Shown: piece by piece, positions 1-7,153 of the stretch
Layout of the letters: every line of letters starts with the position of its first letter
Numbering within the stretch: the stretch's first letter is position 1
Assembly: GCA_016790515.1 (NCBI GenBank)
Contig: JAEUOY010000101.1
Coordinates: 1-36,774, forward strand
DNA from: Burkholderiaceae bacterium
GTDB lineage: Bacteria; Pseudomonadota; Gammaproteobacteria; Burkholderiales; Burkholderiaceae_C
Length of the DNA stretch: 36,774 bases
Direction of reading: 5' to 3'
Position numbers and translations under genes: made by a program
The notes under the pieces: model-generated
Told to the model about the DNA's origin: nothing
Seen by the model: the letters and a program-made list of their open reading frames with translations, nothing else
Databases searched by the model: none

Positions 1-127
1 CATCTTCACCTCCGTCAAGGATCTGGACAAGAAGCTCATGCGCTACATCCGCCAGTACAACAAGAGCCCCAAGCCGCTGAAGTGGAAATACGACAACCCT
101 CGGCGCCGACACCACCAATTTATCTGA
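1..127 (+). CDS. IS630 transposase, C-terminal fragment (cut by window edge)
   Basis: This is the last 41 codons and TGA stop of an IS630-family DDE transposase, from the residues just after the catalytic Glu region to the C-terminus RRRHHQFI. The coding sequence is base-for-base the same as the end of the complete transposase at 5888-6925. It is partial only because the window starts inside it, so whether the whole gene is intact cannot be judged here. Confidence 0.85.
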   Translation, partial: IFTSVKDLDKKLMRYIRQYNKSPKPLKWKYDNPRRRHHQFI

Positions 128-137
128 TTCAGTGGAC
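1..137 (+). mobile_element. IS630-family element, copy A, right end only
   Basis: Bases 1-136 are identical to 6799-6934, the 3' end of the complete IS630 copy at 5831-6940, and lie in the same orientation. The terminal repeat TTCAGTGGAC ends at 137 and is followed by TA (138-139), the dinucleotide that IS630/Tc1-type elements duplicate on insertion. The rest of the element lies upstream of the window. With copy B it forms a direct-repeat pair bracketing about 5.7 kb. Confidence 0.85.
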
Positions 138-142
138 TAGTA

Positions 143-172
143 GTCCACTGAATCAGAAGAATTGGTGGCGAT
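143..172 (-). mobile_element. Inverted 3'-end remnant of a related IS630 element
   Basis: Read on the minus strand, this stretch gives codons for RHQFF and a TGA, then TTCAGTGGAC. That closely parallels the end of copy A (RHHQFI, stop, TTCAGTGGAC) but with base differences, so it is a diverged relative and not an exact inverted copy. It faces copy A tail to tail, separated only by TAGTA (138-142). Similarity fades beyond about 172, so only the last 30 or so bases of this second element seem to survive. Confidence 0.6.
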
Positions 173-644
173 GAGCCCTACCGGGCTGCGCGCGCGGGCC
201 CGTGACCTGCCGTGAACTTGTCGATACGTGCTACGGCCTCCATCCCGATTCGGGACATGTGGTTCCGCTGGCCCGCCCGATCTTGGCACCGTCTCGGTGC
301 GTCTTCGCACAAGCCGCGGGCGCGTGCCGCCGCGGCCATCCTGCCATCCCCTGCTCACCCAGCGGAATTGTCATGCATCAGGACGGACGGGGTGCCTTCA
401 AGTCAAACTACACGCCTTATTCGCAAAATGCGACCTCTGAGCACGAAATCCCGGTCATTGTTCAACGAACACTTCGAGCTTCCCACCTGGAAGGACGTGG
501 TTGGCATCGACCTTGCTAACATCTTGCTGTAGACAGTCAGCGTGCTTGTTCGCGCTCGCCAGCCGAAGTCGGTTCACTCGCAGAGATGGCTGATCAGGTT
601 GGCGGGCGTCCCCCAACCCGTATTTGTTTCCTCTCGGAGTCCTC
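173..644. other. Stretch without a recognisable gene
   Basis: I see no convincing coding region. Several overlapping short open frames exist, but none has a good ribosome binding site or a recognisable motif. The part from about 370 to 540 is visibly richer in A+T than the chromosome to the right, which fits acquired or decayed DNA. A short plus-strand reading that ends at a stop near 532 may be the tail of a lost gene, but I cannot name it. Confidence 0.5.
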
Positions 645-902
645 ATGTCGCTGCTCAGAAACCTCACCATTGCATCAGCCGTTGCCATGGCGGCACAGGC
701 CGTCATGGGTCAGTCCGCGTCTCCGCCAGCCGCGCCGGCTTCTGCCGCGGCCAAGCCAGCCAAATCCACGACCGCCGACTGCGCCAAGATGCACAGCCAC
801 GCTGCTGAAAAGGGCGGCACCGCGGCTCCGTGCCCGGCTAGCCCCGCGGCCAGTGGAGCGAAGCCCGCGCACGACCACCGGAAGATGAACAAGCAGGGCT
901 GA
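645..902 (+). CDS. Small secreted Cys/His/Met-rich protein
   Basis: An 85-residue protein whose ATG is preceded by GGAG at 635-638. The N-terminus (residues 1-23) has a basic start, a hydrophobic Ala-rich core and a small-residue region typical of a signal peptide, so export to the periplasm is expected. The mature part is low in complexity (Ala/Pro/Lys). It carries potential metal ligands: C46, M49, H50 and H52 in one cluster, C63 alone, and H76, H78 and M81 near the end. Such spacing suggests binding of a soft metal such as copper, but I recognise no named family. It sits alone between IS remnants, so it may be cargo of the mobile zone. Confidence 0.6.
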   Translation: MSLLRNLTIASAVAMAAQAVMGQSASPPAAPASAAAKPAKSTTADCAKMHSHAAEKGGTAAPCPASPAASGAKPAHDHRKMNKQG

Positions 903-995
903 CGGCGTGTGGCAGGAGGGTCTACGGGGGGCGTTCTGCGCGTCGAACGGGGTTTCCTGTGTCCGCTGACGACAGTGTCCGCGCTGACGCAGTGG

Positions 996-1250
996 TCATC
1001 CGCGAGCGTGATCGTCCTGCCGGATCCCCGGCAGGTTCTTGATCCAGCCGTTGGGCGACTCGGCGATCCACTTGCGCTTGCGGTAGGCCCTGTCCCTGCG
1101 CTAACCTGAGCTTGGCAGCCATCGCGGCAATGTGCGGGTACTGCTCGGCGTCGACCTCGGCGTGCTTCTTGCCTTCGCGGCCCAGCGCTACCGCCAGTTC
1201 GATCGGTGCGTTCTTCAGGTTGTCTTCGCTGCAGTAGCCAGCGTCGGTCA
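996..1250 (-). pseudogene. IS1182-like transposase remnant
   Basis: On the minus strand, one frame reads DAGYCSEDNLKN and then HIAAMAAKLR. A second frame continues with YRKRKWIAESPNGWIKN and a G-x-R-Q stretch before a TGA at 996-998. These blocks match, in order, the C-terminal half of the DDE_Tnp_1_6 type transposases of the IS1182 family (DAGY, RK-x-x-x-E, ngWIKn, gfRq). The frame change near 1100, the premature stop and the missing N-terminal two thirds show a dead fragment. The family assignment is from motif memory; a BLAST against ISfinder would settle it. Confidence 0.6.
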
Positions 1251-1572
1251 GACCGCGTTCGGGAAGCTCATACGCGCCCTCGGGAAGCGACGCATGTCGC
1301 ACCTTACCAGGCAGTGCGACGCCGTCGAAGAGCTCATCCGGTACGCCGAAGGCTCGCAGGACAGGAAATTGCCACCGCACCCCTCATACCTGGAGGCCAG
1401 AAGGGTGCAGCAGCATGCCCAGGCGCTGACGGGCCAACCGATGCTGGCCCCATCCAGTCAACCGGCGCTGCGGACGCCAACGCCCCAGGGCGAGGCATCG
1501 AACCCACCGCCAAGCGATCCGCACGAACCCCGGCGTCCGCTGCCGCCGATGCAGATGGCCAAAACCTGGTGA
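1251..1572 (+). other. Possible C-terminal remnant of a TniA/TnsB-like gene
   Basis: A plus-strand frame stays open to a TGA at 1570-1572, only 7 bases before the ATG of the TniB-like ATPase. The tail of its product is Pro/Gln-rich and has no catalytic motif that I recognise. In Tn5053/Tn7-like modules the DDE transposase gene directly precedes the ATPase with just such tight spacing, so this could be the last part of that gene, truncated by the IS1182-like remnant at about 1250. This rests on position alone. Confidence 0.3.
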
Positions 1573-1579
1573 CCCGGTG

Positions 1580-1786
1580 ATGGATGCCTACACGTCCAGC
1601 CCGCTGGTCGCGGAGCACCTGCCCAGGAATCACCCGTTGGTCACGCGCCACTACTCGCTCTTCACACCGGCCATCTCCGAGATGGTGGACTCGGTGGGGC
1701 GCTGGATCGACGACCAGGTCGATGGAGCAACCGTCTTCGGTCCGTCGCGCTTCGGCAAGTCCAGCGCCGTGGACCACTGGCTGCAG
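1580..1786 (+). pseudogene. TniB-like AAA ATPase, 5' fragment
   Basis: The first 69 codons of a transposon ATPase, starting at ATG 1580 (a GTG lies in frame at 1577). The text PLVTRHYSLFTPAI is followed by the Walker A loop GPSRFGKSS, as in TniB/TnsC-type AAA+ regulators of DDE transposition. The frame is interrupted at 1786 by an IS66 element and resumes in the same phase at 4316. Joining 1786 to 4316 gives HWLQ-SLLSQRCGG without a break, so the insertion hit a then-continuous gene. The ATPase would normally select targets with TniQ and activate the TniA transposase. It is now dead because of the insertion and the later lesions in its 3' part. Confidence 0.7.
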
Positions 1787-1812
1787 GTAAGCGGTAAGCC
1801 TGCGGCGTTCTT
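1779..1812 (+). repeat. IS66 left end: target duplication and terminal inverted repeat
   Basis: GGCTGCAG at 1779-1786 is the 8-bp target duplication, repeated exactly at 4308-4315. The terminal inverted repeat starts GTAAGCGG and runs 1787-1812. It matches the reverse complement of 4282-4307 at all 26 positions, and the next base differs. Confidence 0.95.
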
Positions 1813-1872
1813 CCTCGCTGGCGCGTCGGGCCGAACAATGCCCTCATCCAAACGGAACGAGGAGCAGTGGAC

Positions 1873-2211
1873 ATGCAGGCAGGCATCAGCATCACCGGCA
1901 GACGGGGCGGCAAGAGGCGGCGGTTGAGTGAGCCTGCCTGGCGCGAGCTGTTCAAGCGCTTCGACGGCGCCGGGCTGACGGTAGAAGCGTTTTGCCAGCG
2001 CGAGGGCGTGAGCCGCAGCAGCTTCAACCGCTGGCGCTCGCGGCTACCCGGCGGTGGTGCCACGTTGGTGCACGAGGCTGTTGAGCAGAGGGTCGCGCCG
2101 TCGTTCGTGGACCTGGGCCTGCTCGGCGCGACCAGCACCTGCACGGTGGCCGGCGTGGAGTTGCGGCTCGACCTGGGCGGCGGCCTGAGCCTGACCCTGG
2201 TGCGGCGCTGA
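1873..2211 (+). CDS. tnpA: IS66 accessory protein TnpA
   Basis: A 112-residue protein with an N-terminal helix-turn-helix of the IS3/IS66 orfA type: LSEPAWRELFKRF, then LTVEAFCQREGVSRSSFNRW. A beta-rich C-terminal tail ends in the hydrophobic LDLGGGLSLTLV motif seen in IS66 TnpA. ATG 1873 is chosen because GAGGAG at 1859-1864 lies 8 bases upstream; an in-frame GTG at 1867 is too close to that site. TnpA is required with TnpB for IS66 transposition, presumably through DNA binding. The copy looks intact, and tnpB follows after 32 bases. Confidence 0.85.
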   Translation: MQAGISITGRRGGKRRRLSEPAWRELFKRFDGAGLTVEAFCQREGVSRSSFNRWRSRLPGGGATLVHEAVEQRVAPSFVDLGLLGATSTCTVAGVELRLDLGGGLSLTLVRR

Positions 2212-2243
2212 GCGGCGCCGGCGCCAACCAAAAGCAGCCACCC

Positions 2244-2657
2244 ATGTTCTTCCCCGAAGCGCGCGTGCGCGTGTACCTGTACGGTCAGCCTGTGGACATG
2301 CGTAAATCCTTCGACGGCCTGTACGCCGTGGCCCGCGCGGCCTTCCCGCAGGACCCCACCGGCGGCGACCTGTACGTCTTCGTCAACCGCAGCGGCATGC
2401 AGATCAAGGTGCTGTACTTCGACCGCAGCGGCTGGTGCGTGTGGGCCAAGCGGCTGGAGGCCGGGCGCTTCATCGGTGACTGGTCCCGTGCCCGCACCGT
2501 GGAGATCGACTGCACGCGGCTGAAGCTACTGCTGGAGGGCATCGAGCCGCGCCGCTACCTGAAGCGATATCGACACCCGGCGCCCGGGGGTGAGTCGCTC
2601 GTCCAAGGCAATTCGGGGCACTCCGGTGGCACGGTCATGGGGGGCTGCGTAGCATGA
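2244..2657 (+). CDS. tnpB: IS66 accessory protein TnpB
   Basis: A 137-residue member of the IS66 Orf2 family. Family hallmarks appear in order: VYLYGQPVDMRKSFDGL, DLYVFVNRSG, IKVLYFDRSGWCVWAKRLE and the C-terminal IDCTRLKLLLEGIE. These proteins are essential accessory factors of IS66 elements, but their biochemical role is not settled. The C-terminal tail after about residue 112 is Gly/Ser-rich and longer than the roughly 115-residue norm. Its stop at 2655-2657 precedes the tnpC start by 6 bases, which suggests translational coupling. Confidence 0.85.
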   Translation: MFFPEARVRVYLYGQPVDMRKSFDGLYAVARAAFPQDPTGGDLYVFVNRSGMQIKVLYFDRSGWCVWAKRLEAGRFIGDWSRARTVEIDCTRLKLLLEGIEPRRYLKRYRHPAPGGESLVQGNSGHSGGTVMGGCVA

Positions 2658-2663
2658 GAACCC

Positions 2664-4279
2664 ATGCCCAGCGCCGTGCTCAGCCGCATCCCCGACGCCG
2701 CCGAAGTGGCCGCGCTGGACGCGCAGCAGGTGGTGCAGTTGCTGCGCTCGCAGGCCGCAGTCAACGAAGTGCTGCGCAACCAGATCGAGGCGCTGCGCGC
2801 GCAGGTCGAGTGGTTCAAGTGCCAGGTCTTCGGGCAGAAGAGCGAACGCTACCCGGTGCAGCCCGACGCGCAGCAGATGCACCTGGGCGAATATCTGGGC
2901 GAGCTGATGCCGGCCGACCCCGAGCCCCAGGCCGAGCAGGACGTGCCCGCGCACAAGCGTCGCCGCTCACGCAGCGACTTCACCGACGACGCCACCAGCG
3001 TGCCGTTCTTCGACGAGGCCAAGGTGCCGGTGCTCAGCATCGAGGTGCCCAACCCCGAAGTGCAGGACCTGGCGCCGGATCAGTACGAGGTCGTCGGCCA
3101 GAAGGTCAGCCACCGGCTGGCGCAGCGCCCGGGCGCCTACGTGGTGCTGAAGTACGTGCGCCAGGTCATCAAGCGGCGCGACACCCAGACGCTGCACTGC
3201 GCCGCGGCCCCGGTGGGCGTGATCGAAGGCAGCCGCGCCGACGTCAGCTTCATCGTCGGCTTGCTGGTCGACAAGTTCTTGTGGCACCTGCCGCTGCACC
3301 GCCAGCACCAGCGGCTGATCCAGGCCGGCTTCCAGCTCAGCCGGCCCTGGCTGACGCAGCTGGTCAGCCAGGGCGCGCAGCTGCTGGAGCCGATCTACGA
3401 CGCGCAGCTCGAGTCGATCCGCTCAAGCCGGGTCAAGGCGGTGGACGAGACACCGATCAAGGCCGGCCGGGCCGGACCGGGCAAGATGAAGGCGGGTTAC
3501 TTCTGGCCGATCTACGGCGAGCACGCAGAAGTCTGCTTCCCGTTCTTCGAGTCGCGCCGGCACGACTGCGTGAGGGCGTTGCTGGGCGACAAGCCGCAGC
3601 CCGGCGAGGTGCTGCTCAGCGACGGCTATGCCGCCTACAGCCGCTATGCCGAGGCTACGGGGGTGACGCACGCGCAGTGCTGGGCTCACACGCGGCGCGG
3701 GTTCTTCGAGGCCCTCAGCGCGGCGCCGCAGCAGGCCGACTGCGCGCTGCAGATGATCGGCAAGGTCTACGAGGTCGAGGCCACCATCCGCGAGAAGTCC
3801 TTGAGCGGCGAGCACAAGCGGCTGCATCGGCTGGAGCATGCCAAGCCGCTGGTCGAGCAGTTCTTCGCCTGGGTCGACGAGCAGCTCGCGCGCCAGGGGT
3901 TCCTGCCGAGCAACGCGCTGACCAAGGCGCTGGCCTCTATGCGCGCGAACGCCAGGCACAGCTGATGGTGTTCCTGGGCGACGAGGACGTGCCGATGGAC
4001 ACGAACCACCTGGAGCGGGCATTGCGGCCGATCCCGATGGGGAGCAAGAACTGTTTGTTCTGCTGGACCGAGGTTGGTGCCAGGCACGCCGGCATCGTGC
4101 AGAGCCTGCTCGCCACGTGCCGGCTGCACGGCATCGACGCGACCACCTACCTGATCGACGTGCTGCAGCGCGTGGGCCAGCACCCGGCCAGCCGCGTCGC
4201 CGAGCTCACGCCACGGCTGTGGAAGCAGCACTTCGCCGACCAGCCCCTGCGCTCGGACTTGCACGGGATCGGCGCGTAG
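2664..4279 (+). pseudogene. tnpC: IS66 transposase TnpC, frameshifted
   Basis: The DDE transposase of the IS66 element. The N-terminal coiled coil (about residues 20-60) precedes a QVFGQKSERY motif, a Zn-finger/linker region and the catalytic core, with D261 (KAVDETPIK) and D320 (LLSDGYAAY). The frame ends early at 3965. The family sequence continues in another frame from about 3938, including NHLERALRP with the catalytic Glu at 4013-4015 and LLATCRLHGIDATTYL, to TAG at 4277-4279. The break lies at GCCTCTAT (3933-3940), where two extra bases (CT) seem to have been gained relative to the expected ALAYARER. Without frameshifting the product lacks its third catalytic residue. Confidence 0.85.
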
Positions 4280-4281
4280 GC

Positions 4282-4315
4282 AAGAACGCCGCAGGCTTAC
4301 CGCTTACGGCTGCAG
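4282..4315 (+). repeat. IS66 right end: terminal inverted repeat and target duplication
   Basis: Bases 4282-4307 are the exact inverse of the left terminal repeat (1787-1812), ending CCGCTTAC. The 8-bp duplication GGCTGCAG follows at 4308-4315. The tnpC stop lies just 2 bases before the repeat. Confidence 0.95.
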
Positions 4316-5088
4316 TCGCTGCTGTCGCAGCGCTGCGGTGGCAACGTCCCGATGGTCGTCTGGAGCCACACCGATTCTGGCGGCGCGGCCTCGGTCGGGC
4401 GCTTCCACGCCAACCTCCTGCACGCCAGCCGACACCCCCTGGCCAAGGCGACGCGCAGCCCCCTCGACCGCCAGCACATGCTGATCGAACGCTGGGCAGA
4501 GCTGGCGTCCCAGGGCGGCGGTCGATTCCTGGTGGTCCTGGTCATCGACGAAGCGCAGGGCATGACGCAACGGGAGTGGCTGTGACTGGTCGAGCTGCAC
4601 AGCCTGCTCGAGGAGGAGCGCATCCGTTTGTGCGTCTTCTCGGTCGCCTCGCTCCAGGTCTTCGACGAACCGGTTGGCATGGCCATGTCCGGCAGTGCGC
4701 ACGTCGCTGCCCGGTTATGCTCGCCTCGGCGCCGTTCCACGGCATCCGGGATGTCGACGAACTTCGCTTCGTCCTGTCCGGCTACGACGAGGCAACCGAG
4801 TGGCCGCCCCACTCCGGCATCTCGTTCACGGCGGGGCTCGCGCCCGAGACATGGGCCGGCGGGTTCAGGATGGCCCACCATGCCGAGGGTCTGATGCTGG
4901 CGATGGTCCTCGAACTGCCTGCCAAGTACGAGGGCCCCATCGAGTTCCCAATGAAGACGGTGGCACAGGCCGCCCGGCATGCCCTGTTGCGCGTCGCCAG
5001 CGGCGCCGATCCCCGGGACGTGATGACCATCGACTCGTGGCGACGCATCGTGCCGGGTGCGGTCATCAGGCCCTCATGGCCATCGTGA
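4316..5088 (+). pseudogene. TniB-like AAA ATPase, 3' fragment with extra lesions
   Basis: Continuation of the ATPase begun at 1580. It holds VVWSHTDSGG, then the Walker B block VVLVIDEAQGM near 4530-4563, as in TniB/TnsC. Two lesions are independent of the IS66 insertion. One is an in-frame TGA at 4583-4585 where a Trp-like codon is expected (REWL-stop-LVELHSLLEEE). The other is a frame change near 4713-4716, after which the sequence continues as MLASAPFHGIRDVDELRFVL and onward to TGA 5086-5088. So the gene was already decaying, or kept decaying, apart from the IS hit. A TniQ-like pseudogene follows, the order normal for tni modules. Confidence 0.65.
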
Positions 5089-5124
5089 CGGCCTTGTCGC
5101 CGCGCAGCGCACTGGATCGCATGC

Positions 5125-5830
5125 ATGACGACCGGTCCATCATCGCGGCTGACCTGGCACCAGGGCAGTGTCCTGCCCTACTCTTCGCTCTGGCACACGG
5201 TTCGACGAGTGATGTCGCTGAACGCGCTGCGTCCCAAGGAGTTGCCGTTCTGTGGCTACACGTCTGTGGCCACACGTTTGACCAAGTCGGCTACCCACGG
5301 CACGTCAACCTGCTCTACAACGAAACGGGTGACGGCCTGTGCGGCGCTCCCGTCGAAGCGCTGTCGATGCTGTCCCTGGCGCAGGCGTTGGGCGAGCCGG
5401 AAGCGGTGTTCGCCTGGGCTCACCTTGGCCGCCTACCCAGGTCGGTTCGTTCGCTCATCCCCCCGAATATTCGTGTTTTCAGGACGTGCATGGCTGCGGG
5501 GTACCACAGCGCGCTGCACTCGCTGAGGCTGCTGCAAACCTGCCCGATTCACGGCTGCGAACTCGCCGACCGCTGCAACTGCGGGGAGCTCTTCACCGCC
5601 GACCAGGTTGTCCTGCAGCACATGAATCCCGGTTACTGCCGGTGCGGCAGGATGGCGTTCTTCACCAGCCAGACGTGTCGTCGTACGACCTTGCGGCACG
5701 ATGAGACAAGGCCGATGTCGATGGTCGCGGCGTGGCTGGAACGGCTGGCGGGTGTCATTCGGCCCTTGCCGAGCGACCGCCAGGCCCGGCGGGCACACGA
5801 CCGGATCCTTCTGGATTCCGTCGGCGCCTA
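5125..5830 (+). pseudogene. TniQ-like target-selection protein, frameshifted and truncated
   Basis: One frame reads LTWHQGSVLPYSSLWHTV and LRPKELP, the typical opening of TniQ-family proteins. After a frame change somewhere in 5240-5305, a second frame continues with LLYNETGDG, ALGEPEAVFAWAHLGRLP and YHSALHSLRLLQTCPIHG. It then gives Cys pairs (C-P-I-H-G-x-x-L-x-x-x-C-x-C near 5540-5585; Y-C-R-C-G near 5637-5650) matching TniQ zinc-finger spacing. The frame runs straight into the IS630 left end, whose first bases supply the TAG stop. No continuation is found beyond the right end of that IS. TniQ proteins couple the ATPase to target or guide recognition in Tn7-like and Tn5053-like elements. 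Confidence 0.6.
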
Positions 5831-6940
5831 GTCCACTGAAGCATTGAAATCGGCTGTGTATGCTCCATCTTGGGGGGCATGCACAGGATGACATTGACGG
5901 CCGACGAGCGCGGCGATCTGGAGGCGGTGATCCGCAAGCGCAGCGGCAGCGCGGCGTTGGCGCGTCGAGCGCGCTGCGTGCTGCTGTGGGCCGATGGTGA
6001 GCGCCGGGTGGACATCCGCACGAAGCTGGCTTGCAACGATGCCTTTGTCACGCGCTGGACCAAGGCCTTCGAGCTTCAGGGCTTGGCTGGGCTGGTGTCG
6101 CTGCATCCGGGCCGTGCCCCCGTCCGCCCTGTGGCCAAGCTGGAGGCCCGGGTGCTGAACAGGACCCTCAAGCACAAGCCCAAGGACGGCTCCACGCACT
6201 GGAGCAGCCGCAAGCTGGCTGCCGAGCTGGGGGATGTCTCGTTCTCCGCCGTGCAGCGCATCTGGCGCAAGCACGGTCTGCAGCCACACCGGCTGGAGCG
6301 GCACCTCGTCTCCAACGACCCCGACTTCGAGACCAAGGCCGCCGACGTCATCGGCCTGTACCTGAACCCGCCGGCGCACGCCGCCGTCTTCTGCGTGGAC
6401 GAGAAGACAGCCATCCAGGCACTCGACCGCAAGGACCGCATGCTGCCCTTGACCCCCGGGCGCGCTGAGAGCCATGGCTTCGAATACAAGCGCAACGGCA
6501 CGCTCAGCCTGTTCGCCGCGCTGAACACCGCCACCGGCGAGGTGCTGGGCATGACCGCCCCACGGCACACCAGCGAGCAGTTCGTCGGCTTCCTGGGTGA
6601 CGTACTGGCCAGCCAGCCCGAAGGCCGCGAGATCCATGTCATCTGCGACAACGTCAGCAGTCACAAGACCGAGCTGGTTCAAGCCTTCCTGGTCAAGCAC
6701 AGCAACGTCCAGATCCACTACACGCCGACCTACTCGTCGTGGCTCAACCAGGTCGAGAACTGGTTCTCTCGCATCCAGCGCGACGTCATAAGCCGGGGCA
6801 TCTTCACCTCCGTCAAGGATCTGGACAAGAAGCTCATGCGCTACATCCGCCAGTACAACAAGAGCCCCAAGCCGCTGAAGTGGAAATACGACAACCCTCG
6901 GCGCCGACACCACCAATTTATCTGATTCAGTGGAGTGGAC
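5831..6940 (+). mobile_element. IS630-family element, copy B
   Basis: The left end is GTCCACTGAA, preceded by TA (5829-5830). The right end should read TTCAGTGGAC then TA, as in copy A, but here it reads TTCA-GTGGA-GTGGA-C then TG. So 5 bp (GTGGA, 6930-6934 and 6935-6939) are tandemly duplicated and no TA follows. The interrupted TniQ-like gene does not resume on the right, which suggests deletion or rearrangement of the right flank. The element encodes one complete transposase. Confidence 0.85.
5888..6925 (+). CDS. IS630-family transposase
   Basis: A complete 345-residue DDE transposase of the IS630/Tc1-mariner superfamily. The N-terminal HTH region (residues 1-110) is followed by a catalytic core with D171 (FCVDEKTAIQALDR), D254 (HVICDNVSSHK) and E290 (YSSWLNQVENWFSRI), giving a DD35E spacing. 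ATG 5888 is preferred because the GGGGGG run at 5872-5877 lies about 10 bases upstream; an ATG at 5879 is also in frame. All three catalytic residues are present and no lesion is seen, so this copy may be active. Its last 127 bases are identical to the fragment at 1-127. Confidence 0.9.
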   Translation: MTLTADERGDLEAVIRKRSGSAALARRARCVLLWADGERRVDIRTKLACNDAFVTRWTKAFELQGLAGLVSLHPGRAPVRPVAKLEARVLNRTLKHKPKDGSTHWSSRKLAAELGDVSFSAVQRIWRKHGLQPHRLERHLVSNDPDFETKAADVIGLYLNPPAHAAVFCVDEKTAIQALDRKDRMLPLTPGRAESHGFEYKRNGTLSLFAALNTATGEVLGMTAPRHTSEQFVGFLGDVLASQPEGREIHVICDNVSSHKTELVQAFLVKHSNVQIHYTPTYSSWLNQVENWFSRIQRDVISRGIFTSVKDLDKKLMRYIRQYNKSPKPLKWKYDNPRRRHHQFI

Positions 6941-7153
6941 TGTTTGTGCCTGGCGAACGCCAGCGGCCGCTGGCCGCTGGCACGGAGCAGAACACGGCAG
7001 CCCGGCCTGGCGCTCACACCCCGATCTTCGAATGCGTGCTTCGCAGGCGCGCGGCGACTTCCGCTTAGAGCCGAAAGGCAACATCGGCATTGAGCGTCCT
7101 GGTCTTCAACGACCCGACACCGTTGCACACTACCCAGTGCCGAAGGAGACCCC

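Larger units (their letters stand above)
1787..4307 (+). mobile_element. IS66-family insertion sequence (2521 bp)
   Basis: A complete IS66-family element bounded by perfect 26-bp inverted repeats beginning GTAAGCGG and flanked by the 8-bp duplication GGCTGCAG, the size typical of the family. It carries the standard tnpA-tnpB-tnpC set in one direction. It lies within, and in the same orientation as, the TniB-like ATPase gene. The clean ends show recent insertion without end erosion, but tnpC carries a frameshift that separates its catalytic Glu from the two Asp residues. Confidence 0.95.

Noticed and set aside
137-358. Short minus-strand open frame starting beyond the IS630 tail
   Set aside because: Arg/Gly-rich, without a ribosome binding site or motif. 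Only its overlap with the IS630 terminal repeat is real.
3930-3945. Programmed frameshifting in IS66 TnpC
   Set aside because: No slippery heptamer or clear downstream structure is visible, and IS66 TnpC is normally a single frame. A 2-base mutation is simpler.
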